Both the position numbers and the translations under genes were made by a program. A stretch of 64,000 nt of DNA. Source: Flavobacterium phragmitis. Lineage in GTDB: Bacteria; Bacteroidota; Bacteroidia; Flavobacteriales; Flavobacteriaceae. The stretch covers positions 1 through 64,000 of the forward strand of contig NZ_FOMH01000005.1 of assembly GCF_900112575.1 (NCBI RefSeq), written 5' to 3'. Below are positions 8,201 through 16,043 of the stretch, piece after piece (within the stretch, counting starts at the first letter, position 1; each line of letters begins with the position of its first letter). A model generated the notes under the pieces. That model made no database searches and had not been told where the DNA came from. It saw only the letters and a program-made list of their open reading frames with translations.

Positions 8201-10552
8201 TTTAAGATTTAAATGGTACGAAGTACGAGGAGCAATAAAATCTTTTCCATTAACGGTATAGATTTGTAAATCGCCTATAGCACTTTTTAATTCTTTGTTT
8301 GAAAAGATATTATTTTCATAGTAAGAATTGATTTCACTGCCTGAATATACTGCAATGCTTCCTTTATAATGTTTTGGTAAATGTCCGGCTTGTTCTAGTG
8401 CTTCGTATGAAATCTCCAAAAATATTCTGATTTGAGGATCCATTGCGGCGGCAAGCTGCGGATTTAAGCCAAAGAAAGCGGCGTCAAATGTTTTTGCAGA
8501 AGGCAAAATTCCTCTTGCTCCAATATAAAGCGGATCATTGCGAAGACTTTCGGGTAAACTGTTGTCTAATTCTTCTTTAGTAAATAGAGAAATCGTTTCT
8601 TTTCCATCTCTAAGATTTTCCCATAACTCGTCTATAGTGTCTGAACCTGGAAATCTTCCGGCCATACCAATAATAGCAATGTCTTGCCAGTCGGTTTTGT
8701 TATTTGTGCTTTTGAATGTAAAGATGTCTTCTTTACTATTATTCTCACTACTATTTTCTTCTAAAATAACGGCTAATTCTCTAATTGTAGGATGAATATA
8801 AATTTTTGAAACAGGGACATTTTTCGATAACTGCTGTCTCATTATAGTTGTTACTTTTTGCGCAAGTACCGAACTTCCTCCCAGATCAAAAAAATCATCA
8901 TCAATTCCAATGCTTTCTATTTTTAGTTCTTCGCTCCAGATTTTTGCAATGTCCTTTTCTAGTTGTGTAGTTGGTTTTTTAAAAAGTGGTGCAGAATCTG
9001 GTCTGTTATATTCAGGAACGGGTAAGTTCTTTTTGTCGATTTTTCCATTGGGTGTTATAGGGAATTCATCAATCCAAATATATTTTGATGGCAGTAGTAT
9101 TTCTGGCAGTACCTTAGAAAGCGACTCATGAATTTGTTTTTCATCCTGCAATTGATCATCAGATTTTAGATAAGCTACAAGTTTGTCTTCGTTTCCAAGA
9201 TGACGGCTTACAATAACTGCAGATTGTTTAATGTTGGGCAGTGTATTTAATGTAGCTTCGATTTCTCCTAATTCAATACGATGACCTCTTATTTTTACTT
9301 GATGATCGATGCGTCCTAAACATTGGAACTCTCCACTTGGAAGTAATTTTCCTAAATCTCCTGTGCGGTACAGAATGGAATTTGGCATCAATGTAAATGA
9401 ATCTGGAATGAATTTTTCGGCTGTAAGTTCTGGGCGTTTCCAGTAACCTTCTGCGACTCCGTCTCCACCAATAACTATTTCCCCAATTTCTCCCGATCCT
9501 ACAATTTTACCTTTCTCATCTAACAAATAAATTTGAGTATTTGCAATAGGAAGTCCAATCGTAATTAATTCATCATCAGATTTAATTTGTTTGACAGCAG
9601 ACCAAACCGTAGTTTCAGTAGGTCCATACATATTCCAAAGCGATTCACATCTTTCAGTTAGTTTACGGGCTAGATTTAAAGGCATCGCTTCACCGCCGCA
9701 TAAGGCTTTTAATCGCAACGGATTTTCCCAGCCGGAATCAAGCAGCATTTGCCATGTCGTTGGAGTAGCTTGTAATATTGTAATTTCCTTTTTTTGTAAA
9801 TGATTGAGTAAAAGATGCCCATCTCGAGTAGTTTCGTAATCAGCAAAAACTACTGAAGCACCTGAAATTAAAGGCAGAAATAATTCTAAACCTGCAATGT
9901 CAAAGGAAATGGTTGTAATAGAGAGTAGTTTGTCTTCCGGTTGAATGCCAGGCTCAATTGCCATGCTGTAAAGGAAATTTACTAAGTTCTTATGAGTAAC
10001 AGTAACTCCTTTTGGCTTTCCAGTTGATCCAGAAGTGTACATTATATAGGCAACGGATGTATTAGGAACCGAAAGACTTAATGGTAAATCTGGATATTGA
10101 TCAAGCGAAGATAATATCTCTTCTATTAGTATATTTTTCGAATTTTTGGGTAATGAAGCTGATAATAGTTTTGTAGTTAGTAAAAAACTTGCTTCAGAAT
10201 CTTCCAACATAAATTCTAGTCGTTCAGATGGAAATTTTGGATCTAATGGCAAATAGGCTGCTCCGCATTGCAGAATTGCAAATAGAGAAGCAATCAAATT
10301 AGGATTTCTTTCCATAGATACAGCTACAAACTGTCCAGGACATAAACCTTGGGCTAAAAAATAGTTAGCCATTTGATTTATGGTTTTTGCTAATTGCTTA
10401 TAGGTAATTTTTTGATTGCCAAATTCAAGTGCTGTTGAATTTGGAGTTGCCTCGGCTTGTTTTATAAAAAGCTCATGCAATGCATTTTGAGGATAACTCA
10501 TTTTTTTCCAATTTACCTCGTTGTCAAAACTATTGTTATTAGATCTTTTCAT
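5204..10552 (-). CDS. Hybrid NRPS-PKS, A-T-KS-AT-ACP
   Basis: A loading and first-extension megasynthase. Domains in order: adenylation (YTSGSTGKPKG near residue 175, NGKIDKKNL near 500), carrier (LGGSS near 555), ketosynthase (active Cys in HSACSTSL near 790, then EAHGTATPIGDP and SNMGHTTAA), acyltransferase (GHSIGE near 1240, HAFHS near 1335, the malonyl-type signature), and ACP (LGLDSLS near 1567). No ketoreductase, dehydratase or methyltransferase is seen, so the beta-keto group should be kept. The A-domain code reads D-I-L-Q-L-G-M-V-W-K, glycine-like. The C-terminal ~150 residues contain low-complexity NGTNG repeats and a terminal GSKLGRDENGNPAWFIQDP segment. The open frame can start at a TTG (10582); the ATG at 10552 is preferred here. 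It leads the operon. Confidence 0.93.
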   Translation of the reverse strand: MKRSNNNSFDNEVNWKKMSYPQNALHELFIKQAEATPNSTALEFGNQKITYKQLAKTINQMANYFLAQGLCPGQFVAVSMERNPNLIASLFAILQCGAAYLPLDPKFPSERLEFMLEDSEASFLLTTKLLSASLPKNSKNILIEEILSSLDQYPDLPLSLSVPNTSVAYIMYTSGSTGKPKGVTVTHKNLVNFLYSMAIEPGIQPEDKLLSITTISFDIAGLELFLPLISGASVVFADYETTRDGHLLLNHLQKKEITILQATPTTWQMLLDSGWENPLRLKALCGGEAMPLNLARKLTERCESLWNMYGPTETTVWSAVKQIKSDDELITIGLPIANTQIYLLDEKGKIVGSGEIGEIVIGGDGVAEGYWKRPELTAEKFIPDSFTLMPNSILYRTGDLGKLLPSGEFQCLGRIDHQVKIRGHRIELGEIEATLNTLPNIKQSAVIVSRHLGNEDKLVAYLKSDDQLQDEKQIHESLSKVLPEILLPSKYIWIDEFPITPNGKIDKKNLPVPEYNRPDSAPLFKKPTTQLEKDIAKIWSEELKIESIGIDDDFFDLGGSSVLAQKVTTIMRQQLSKNVPVSKIYIHPTIRELAVILEENSSENNSKEDIFTFKSTNNKTDWQDIAIIGMAGRFPGSDTIDELWENLRDGKETISLFTKEELDNSLPESLRNDPLYIGARGILPSAKTFDAAFFGLNPQLAAAMDPQIRIFLEISYEALEQAGHLPKHYKGSIAVYSGSEINSYYENNIFSNKELKSAIGDLQIYTVNGKDFIAPRTSYHLNLKGPSVSVHSACSTSLLAIAEAVKAIRTGMCDIALAGGSSVTAPINSGHLYDDGFIKSPDGSTRSFDASGKGTVFSDGAGVVVLKRLEEAEKDGDIIYGVIKGVGVNNDGGDKGSFMAPSPKGQAGAIINAFNDAQVSPSTISYMEAHGTATPIGDPIEIEGLKIAYGKQERNNYCALGSIKSNMGHTTAAAGVAGVIKVLLAMRYKKIPPMVNFVKPNPNIDFDNSPFYVNNTLIDWNADGKRRAGVSSFGIGSTNVHAILEEYDKTPVPSSASRPLQLLMWSAKNQNSLLGYENALGHFIDKSREIPLADIAYSLNMTRDDFNHRSFLISNSTADAAEKLLCLKAKTTKSSVLKSAPSEIGFLFPGQGSQYVQMGKTLYDNEKVYREAVDKCAELLMDELKLDIRDIIYPKDDCPEAEEQLKNTRLTQPSLFVTEYALAQLWMSWGIKPTFLCGHSIGEFAAAHLAGILSLKDALHIVTVRGKLISGLPGGSMLIVRVPVDQLNELLPSTLSIAAINSTQFCVVSGTKEDIAAFNQELDAKEIPNKLLNTSHAFHSFMMEPILDDFKNELEKVKLNIPRLPIISTASGTWLTDTEATSTTYWVNQLKNTVRFADAMDTAFELDDFILLEVGPGQTLTTLARQQAAGKIIPVFPSLNFPKDEQDNEYSTLLNALGDLWARGVNPDWKAFYSAQQRQKIELPSYVFDRKPCWIEPLGVIETIVVQKTVGIDTSPIETQNNDIINTKTTNSRKDSVLLKISEIIKNASGITYESEAIDNTFLELGLDSLSLTQLSGKLKKEFDLPITFRQLNEAYSTPSRLADYVEANLPEEQLTDPNTETETPSVQTIDSTVLSTGIQLSSNQNQISLEQIVQQIQLLSQKVDQLQNYQTTSVNGNGSFTNLKAEHFHSVKLSNENITETNGTNGHINGTNGFLKKEKTLDLSKTNDQQLSESNSSEKKYIINANEPPVKGSKLGRDENGNPAWFIQDPNQDGSLTKIKL

Positions 10553-10658
10553 TTTAATGATATTAAAATTAAAATTGAGCAAAATAATATGATAAAATCG
10601 GCGTTACTAAAAATGAAACTTGGTTTAAAACCTTGTTGTTTAGTTTTTTAGTGATGTG

Positions 10659-10683
10659 TAATTGTAAGTTTTAATTACAATTA
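10659..10683. promoter_or_regulatory. Inverted repeat upstream of the NRPS operon
   Basis: TAATTGTAA (10659-10667) and TTACAATTA (10675-10683) are perfect inverted copies separated by 7 nt, about 107 nt upstream of the NRPS-PKS start. The form suits a dimeric regulator's operator, but no regulator gene is adjacent. Confidence 0.35.
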
Positions 10684-11427
10684 GCAGCTTTGTCAATAAA
10701 CAGATGTAAGAATTTTAATTGGTTCTGGCTTTTATTTTGGCTCTGTATTAAAATGGTATTTTTCACTTATTCTTTAATAAGTTGATCAAAAAAAGGAATT
10801 TTTTTTCAGTAAATCTTGCATTTTCCATATAAAGCTATTATTCTCGATGAATAGCATGTTTTAAATTGTATATGACAAATTTTATTAAAAATTGTAAGGA
10901 GAATTTTGGAGAGAAATTTTGCTTTTGAATGTCTTTTTATACCAATTTTGGGTCCATTTGAAGGGATTTCACGAGTCTATTTTTTTGTTTTTTTTCAAAA
11001 AAAATACTGTAAGTATATAAAATATAGAATAAATATTTATTTTTGCGACATGTATCTGTTTGATTTGTAATTAGATATGAAAATAGTTGATTGCATAGAA
11101 GATTAATTGTTATGTTAGGTAATAATTATGAAATACAAATAATATGGGCAGGTGTTTTGAGGATTAAATAAAAAGTAAGTACAGATGTAATTTGTGAAAT
11201 AAAACGGCGTTAATTTTAGTAGTACTAACCTGTTTAGATTTAGGCCAAAAATATTTCAAATACATCTTTAAAGTAATACTATATTAAAAGTCTTTTTTTA
11301 CAATTGACCATCCAATAAAAAGAAAAATTTAACTTTTTCGATGTAAGTAAATAGTTATTAAAATACTACGTTTTAGGTAGTTAATCGGAATTAACATTAT
11401 TTTTATCGATTATTTTTTGAGATTAAA

Positions 11428-11435
11428 TATTTTTG
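11428..11435 (+). promoter_or_regulatory. Bacteroidota -7 box for the secreted-protein genes
   Basis: TATTTTTG matches TAnnTTTG and lies 33 nt upstream of the GTG start at 11469. No good TTTG -33 element was found at the usual spacing, so this is only a partial match. Confidence 0.4.
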
Positions 11436-11468
11436 CAGTATAAATAAACAAGAGAATTTAACGCAACT

Positions 11469-11996
11469 GTGAAGTATCTGAAATCGACAAATATCAACCT
11501 ACTGATAGTAATAATGTTATTGATTCCTTTTGTAGGAATTTGCCAAACGACGACCCCAAATTCTAATGAAATGATGGAAACCATTATTGCTTCCGGAAGC
11601 AATGCAAGTGGTAGTTCTGGAACGGTAACTTATTCTATTGGACAAGTATTTTATACTTATATAGGTGTAGAATCTGTCTACAATGTGGCTCAAGGTATAC
11701 AACACCAAGAAAATGGCACTTCGTTAGATACCCCAGATATAGAAAAACCTACAACACAAATAGTTGCTTTCCCAAATCCAACAATAGATTTTGTAAATAT
11801 TAGTATGACCGGATTAGAGCTCGAAGGACAAAAATCTTATAGACTCTATGATATACAGGGAAGACTGTTAAAGCAAAATTTAATTAATCAGACTGAAGCT
11901 CAAGTAAGTCTCAGTTATCTAAGTCCGTCTATTTATATTTTGGTAGTATATAATGACAGCCAAATTTTGAAATCATTTAAAATCATTAAAAATTAA
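11469..11996 (+). CDS. Secreted protein with T9SS type A sorting domain
   Basis: A 175-residue protein starting at GTG, with an N-terminal signal peptide (hydrophobic IVIMLLIPFVGICQ). The C-terminal ~75 residues have the type IX secretion sorting-domain pattern: AFPNPTIDFVNIS, then YRLYDIQGRLLKQ, then SLSYLSPSIYILVVY and a terminal KSFKIIKN. Such domains send proteins through the Por/T9SS outer-membrane system for surface attachment or release. The middle part (SGSNASGSSGTVTYSIGQVFYT) is a short motif common in secreted proteins of this group, with unknown function. It is first of three plus-strand genes, with 16 nt to the next. Confidence 0.85.
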   Translation: MKYLKSTNINLLIVIMLLIPFVGICQTTTPNSNEMMETIIASGSNASGSSGTVTYSIGQVFYTYIGVESVYNVAQGIQHQENGTSLDTPDIEKPTTQIVAFPNPTIDFVNISMTGLELEGQKSYRLYDIQGRLLKQNLINQTEAQVSLSYLSPSIYILVVYNDSQILKSFKIIKN

Positions 11997-12012
11997 AAAA
12001 AATAAAAATCTA

Positions 12013-12741
12013 ATGAAACTTGCACATACCCTTTTATTATTATTTGTGACTGTTACGTTTAAGGTATTTGCACAATCACCTGAAAAAATGAGTTATCAGG
12101 CCATTATCCGAGCACAGGATAATAGTTTGGTTGTTAATTCGAGAATTAGTCTTAAAATTATAGTGCATCAAGGTGCTGCTACTGGGACTAATGTTTATCA
12201 GGAAACACATTCTGTAAATACAAATGGTAATGGTTTGGTTTCTCTTGAAATAGGAACCGGAACAATTGTTACGGGTAATTTTAGTCAAATTGCTTGGGAT
12301 AAAGGACCTTATTTCATAGAAACACAAGTCGATGTAAAAGGAGGGACTAACTATAATATTACAGGCGTTACGCAGCTTTTAAGCGTTCCGTATGCATTGT
12401 ATGCTAAAACTGCAGGTTCTACTACTGCAACAGCCAGTAGAGCCGTGATTGTTTCATTTACTTCTTCAAGAAATATTGCTGTTGCAGATATAAACAATAC
12501 AATAGAATGTACAACAACGTCTACATTAACTCTTACTTCTGATTTTGGAAGTATGGCAGTGGGTGAGACTATCAATTTGGAAGCTCATAATGGTGCGGTG
12601 CTTACAATTCAGGCTGCTTCTGGTGTTGCTCTTAATTATACCGCTGGTGGAAGCGGAAAGTTTACAAGCACAGCTGGAAACGTGAGGTTTGGATTTCTTA
12701 GAAAAACAGGCGCAAATTCCTATATTATTTCAGGACAATGA
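12013..12741 (+). CDS. Secreted hypothetical protein, surface-protein N-terminal domain
   Basis: A 242-residue protein with a signal peptide (MKLAHTLLLLFVTVTFKVFAQ). Residues ~25-135 follow a pattern I recall from many Bacteroidota secreted proteins: MSYQAIIR, then NGNGLVSLEIGTG, then GPYFIETQVD, ending in LLSVPYALYAKTAG. The rest is Ser/Thr/Ala-rich and ends in a predicted beta-rich segment (GGSGKFTSTAGNVRFGFLRK). No catalytic motif is seen. Its stop overlaps the next start as ATGA, so the two genes are translationally coupled and probably work together at the surface. Function unknown. Confidence 0.8.
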   Translation: MKLAHTLLLLFVTVTFKVFAQSPEKMSYQAIIRAQDNSLVVNSRISLKIIVHQGAATGTNVYQETHSVNTNGNGLVSLEIGTGTIVTGNFSQIAWDKGPYFIETQVDVKGGTNYNITGVTQLLSVPYALYAKTAGSTTATASRAVIVSFTSSRNIAVADINNTIECTTTSTLTLTSDFGSMAVGETINLEAHNGAVLTIQAASGVALNYTAGGSGKFTSTAGNVRFGFLRKTGANSYIISGQ

Positions 12742-14921
12742 AGCATTTAATTTATTTTTTACTCTTTTCAACTGCAGTTTTTTCTCAGAACTATCATTAT
12801 GCAATAGATGAAGCTCCAGTGAAAACTCCTCCTCCAGTAGTAACTCCAGGCGTAAATAACCAAAAAGAAGAAATTGATTATTTTAATGCTTATTTATTGC
12901 CTGTAACTCAAAAAGCAACTATTCAGGCCGCTTTAGATAAATACGGTTCTGTGCGATTGGAAAAAGGGGACTACACGGGAGTGGATATTGTAATGAAAAG
13001 TAATCAGCGATTGTATGGATATTCTACTTTAAGTCCAGTATCCAATATTACAATTGCAGCAGGAAGTACCAATGTGCTTTTGCAGGATTTATTGCCAAAT
13101 GGTAAAACAATAACTTTTCAGGCAGGAGCTGTTATTTCGAATTGTACGCTAAAGTCAATTAAATGGGCAACTGTTAAAGCAACTAATGCTCAAATAGAAA
13201 ACAATTTATTTATTAATGTAATGAGTGCCATACAATTTGATTGTAGTGCATCAGGATATTTTAGAAATAATAAAATCATAAAGCATCAAGTGCATGGTAC
13301 ATCCAACCAGCTTGTAATGAAAGGAAACAGCACAACGCCGAGTTATGGGAATGTACATTTACACTCTAATTTCTTAACGCCTGCTGGAGATGCTACAGAT
13401 ATTAATAATCTGCAGTCGATGACATTCGTTGGATTGGACAGTGAAGCTTGGAATTTTAGCGGTACTGGTACTAAACCAATGTTGTATATGCAGAACATGG
13501 GGAATGTAAAGATTACAGATTTTGGAGGAGGAAACGGATATTCTACAGTTCAAACCCCAACTTTTGATATTACTGCCAATAATTTGTTCTTCTTTAATAA
13601 ACTTATTCAAGGAGAAGGAACAAGCGGCGCTCCATCTGTATCAGGAAAAACTAATGTACTTTATTTTGTTGGAGAGCATGATACTTATAAAAGAAGTACT
13701 TCGCCTGTTACAGGATTCGACTTAAAAGCGCATATCCGCGGAATAGGACTGGATAAAGAGGTTACTTTGAATGGAACATCTCAGAATGTTGCTATTTCAG
13801 GTTCATCTGCTATTTCTTCGGCTATTGTTGGTACAAAATATACACCATTCAGCCGTACAACGTGGGAAACCTTGCCAGATCCTTTAGGTCCGAACTGGGC
13901 TTCTGATAGATCAGGAAAAACAGATAATACCAGTTATATTCAGAATTTAATAAATACTAAAGGTATTGCAGAACTTCCAGAAGGTACTTTTTATATTAGT
14001 TCAACTTTAAAAATGCCTGTAGATGGAACAAAAGGAATTATTGGAGCAGGAACAGGAAAAACAGTAATTGTTGGTCTAAAAGACGATTTCCCTTTAATAA
14101 CGCTTTCAGAGTCTGCAACTGGTGATAATAATTTCGTGCTTTCTCATCTAACATTGCAAGGTGGAAGCGTTGGAGTATATGCTCCAGATGAAATGGATTT
14201 GATTGCTTTTACAAATTTAAAATATGTCGTATTTAGAAATCAAAACTATGGTATTCATTTGTATCGAATTTTTGGTTTAGACAACTGCTTTTTTGATAGT
14301 TTGAGTTTTGTAAATTGTAACATAGGGTTCTTCCAAGATCCGAATCCTGTATATACGATTAAAGAAGCAGGATATGTTGATAAAGTGGTTTTCTACAACG
14401 GACAGTTTTTAAACTGTGGAACGGCAGTATCTATGAAAGCAACAAGAGCAGATAATCTAAATGCATGGATTAATTGTAAGTTTGATGGAAATAGTTTGGC
14501 TTTTGATATTTCAGGACATAATTTCCCTATAGCAGCCAATTGCGATTTTACGAATCATAAAGGACCTCATATTATAAGAGATGCTCCTTTGTCTTTATAC
14601 AGCTGTAATTTCTATAATAATGCAAGCACAGACGCTATAATTAGAGGACAAGGAAGTTTTATGGAAGGCTGTACGTTGCAAGATAATATTCCAGTGTTTT
14701 CTTCGACTGTGCATTATCAAATGAGCAACTACATCCTTAATTCAACCATTAGAGGAACTGTTACAAGAACTTACGGAATGACTCAAGGTGTATATGTAAA
14801 TAGTAATTTACAATCCAATACTGCCTTTAGTAAGTTGCTGGTAAACATGAAAGATAATGTTCCAATTATATTGATAAACGAAACGCCAAATCCTTATCCG
14901 CAACTTTTAGTAACACAGTAA
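12738..14921 (+). CDS. Secreted right-handed parallel beta-helix protein
   Basis: A 727-residue secreted protein (signal MKHLIYFLLFSTAVFSQ). Two segments look like the N-cap of pectate-lyase-type beta-helices: TIQAALDKYGSVRLEKGDY (about residue 55) and a DNTSYIQNLINTKGIAELPEG segment followed by GIIGAGTGKTVIVG (about 395-450). Each is followed by long Asn/Gly/Cys-rich rungs. The fold is used by polysaccharide lyases, epimerases and adhesins, and the catalytic residues cannot be read by eye. No T9SS sorting domain is visible at the C-terminus. It overlaps the upstream gene by 4 nt and is followed by a terminator. The fold call is fairly firm; the activity is open. Confidence 0.78.
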   Translation: MKHLIYFLLFSTAVFSQNYHYAIDEAPVKTPPPVVTPGVNNQKEEIDYFNAYLLPVTQKATIQAALDKYGSVRLEKGDYTGVDIVMKSNQRLYGYSTLSPVSNITIAAGSTNVLLQDLLPNGKTITFQAGAVISNCTLKSIKWATVKATNAQIENNLFINVMSAIQFDCSASGYFRNNKIIKHQVHGTSNQLVMKGNSTTPSYGNVHLHSNFLTPAGDATDINNLQSMTFVGLDSEAWNFSGTGTKPMLYMQNMGNVKITDFGGGNGYSTVQTPTFDITANNLFFFNKLIQGEGTSGAPSVSGKTNVLYFVGEHDTYKRSTSPVTGFDLKAHIRGIGLDKEVTLNGTSQNVAISGSSAISSAIVGTKYTPFSRTTWETLPDPLGPNWASDRSGKTDNTSYIQNLINTKGIAELPEGTFYISSTLKMPVDGTKGIIGAGTGKTVIVGLKDDFPLITLSESATGDNNFVLSHLTLQGGSVGVYAPDEMDLIAFTNLKYVVFRNQNYGIHLYRIFGLDNCFFDSLSFVNCNIGFFQDPNPVYTIKEAGYVDKVVFYNGQFLNCGTAVSMKATRADNLNAWINCKFDGNSLAFDISGHNFPIAANCDFTNHKGPHIIRDAPLSLYSCNFYNNASTDAIIRGQGSFMEGCTLQDNIPVFSSTVHYQMSNYILNSTIRGTVTRTYGMTQGVYVNSNLQSNTAFSKLLVNMKDNVPIILINETPNPYPQLLVTQ

Positions 14922-15006
14922 AAGATTGCATAAAGATTCTTGATTATTTTTTAGATGTCCTAAGTTTGAAAAGTAGTCTGATATAATATCTATAAAAAAC
15001 ACTTCT

Positions 15007-15052
15007 AAAAAGAGGTTGAGATTAGTTAAGCTAAGTTCTCAGCCTCTTTTTT
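15007..15052 (+). terminator. Terminator after the beta-helix gene
   Basis: AAAAGAGGTTGAGA and TCTCAGCCTCTTTT form a long stem with one G-U pair, followed by a T-run, about 85 nt after the stop of the beta-helix gene. Confidence 0.8.
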
Positions 15053-15439
15053 CATTTTTATCTAGAAAGCCACTGTAATTACGTCATTCGGCGGGTAAAA
15101 CTACGCGATTGTTTTCTTACATCGTCAGGTTTTGAGGTCAATATTAGGTCGATTTGAGAGCCTTAAAACTCGTCATGTTGTATTTTATCGGATTTTAAAA
15201 TCCGTTGAACAGATTTATTATTATAAACTCGAAACATTATATATTTTTGATCGAAATTTAAAATGAATGATAAAGAAAAATCGTCATTTAGCTTTAAATC
15301 TTATTAATAATTGAATGGTTGATGTGTTAAGGTGATTTTTTTGTAAAATAAATTGAAATGCGTTGCAGATAATTTTATAATGAATTGTGACAATACCATC
15401 TAAATACGAATTATTTATATTTTTTATTTTTTATTTTTT
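15053..15439. other. Non-coding stretch upstream of the XRE pair
   Basis: These 387 nt hold no convincing gene. The right end, just before the first XRE start codon, is extremely A/T-rich with repeated TTTTTTA runs. A GC-richer patch near 15080-15180 shows no clear hairpin or promoter match. Confidence 0.4.
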
Positions 15440-15670
15440 ATGAAATATAGTGTATACGAAAATATTAGAAAGATAAGAGAATTAAAAAATTTGACTAGAG
15501 AATACGTAGCAGCTGAACTAAAAATGAGTACCAGCGGTTACGGTAAGATTGAAAGAGGCGATGTTGATTTGACAGTTTCCAAATTGATTGAAATTTCAAA
15601 AGTTTTGGAGGTTTCAATAGAGTTCATCTTTAAATTCGACGTTTCAATTTTCTTTAGTGAAACCAGATAG
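15440..15670 (+). CDS. Small XRE-family HTH regulator 1
   Basis: A 76-residue protein made almost entirely of a Cro/C1-type helix-turn-helix. The helices are visible as VYENIRKIRELKN, then LTREYVAAELKMS, then TSGYGKIERGD, then LIEISKVLEVS. There is no added effector domain, so it should act as a small DNA-binding dimer. It lies 76 nt before a second, similar XRE gene and just upstream of the UpxY gene and polysaccharide locus, so a role in controlling that locus is plausible by position only. Confidence 0.85.
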   Translation: MKYSVYENIRKIRELKNLTREYVAAELKMSTSGYGKIERGDVDLTVSKLIEISKVLEVSIEFIFKFDVSIFFSETR

Positions 15671-15746
15671 AATCTCTTCCTATAATTTGTTGAATATTAT
15701 AAAAGCAAACTTTAAAAGTTTAAAAAAGTAATAAAAAAATAAGATC

Positions 15747-15950
15747 ATGGAAAATTACTACTTAAAGATAAAAGAGTATCGGTTGCAAAATAATCATACT
15801 CCAGAATATGTAGCTATTCAAATGGAAATGAGCGTAAAAACATATGAGAAAATCGAAAATGGAATGATAGATCTTAAACTATCTAAATTGGATCGATTAG
15901 TAAAAATTCTAGGTATCAAAAAAAGCCAAATCTTCCAATTGGAAAATTAA
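15747..15950 (+). CDS. Small XRE-family HTH regulator 2
   Basis: A 67-residue XRE protein with the same plan as its neighbour (IKEYRLQNNHTPEYVAIQMEMSVKTYEKIENG, quoted here only through its key parts: TPEYVAIQMEMS and KTYEKIENGMIDL). The two proteins share the YVA..(M)EMS/LKMS and Y.KIE.G positions, which suggests a tandem duplication that has since diverged. The gene ends at a bidirectional terminator facing UpxY. Target unknown. Confidence 0.85.
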   Translation: MENYYLKIKEYRLQNNHTPEYVAIQMEMSVKTYEKIENGMIDLKLSKLDRLVKILGIKKSQIFQLEN

Positions 15951-15984
15951 TATTTCTTCCAATTATCATCTGCTTTCTTCATGA

Positions 15985-16034
15985 AAAAGAAGAGTTTCAA
16001 GTAAGGTGTAATTTCTTGAAAAACTCTTTTTTTT
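15985..16034. terminator. Bidirectional terminator between XRE genes and UpxY
   Basis: AGAGTTTCAAG (15991-16001) pairs with CTTGAAAAACTCT (16015-16027), with a small bulge. A T-run follows on the plus strand and AAAAAGA precedes it, so it can stop transcripts from both convergent genes. Confidence 0.75.
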
Positions 16035-16043
16035 CATTAATTA

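Larger units (their letters stand above)
10583..11468. promoter_or_regulatory. Long AT-rich divergent intergenic region
   Basis: These 886 nt separate the minus-strand NRPS operon from the plus-strand secreted-protein genes and contain no convincing open frame. Visible elements are a 9-bp inverted repeat at 10659-10683, TAnnTTTG-type boxes on the plus strand at 11038-11045 and 11428-11435, and many A/T tracts. No clear -7 box facing the NRPS operon was found by eye. Confidence 0.45.

Noticed and set aside
4257..10651. Several 60-120-codon plus-strand frames inside the NRPS/PKS genes
   Set aside because: They are antisense shadows of large, well-supported coding regions; low complexity and no start signals.
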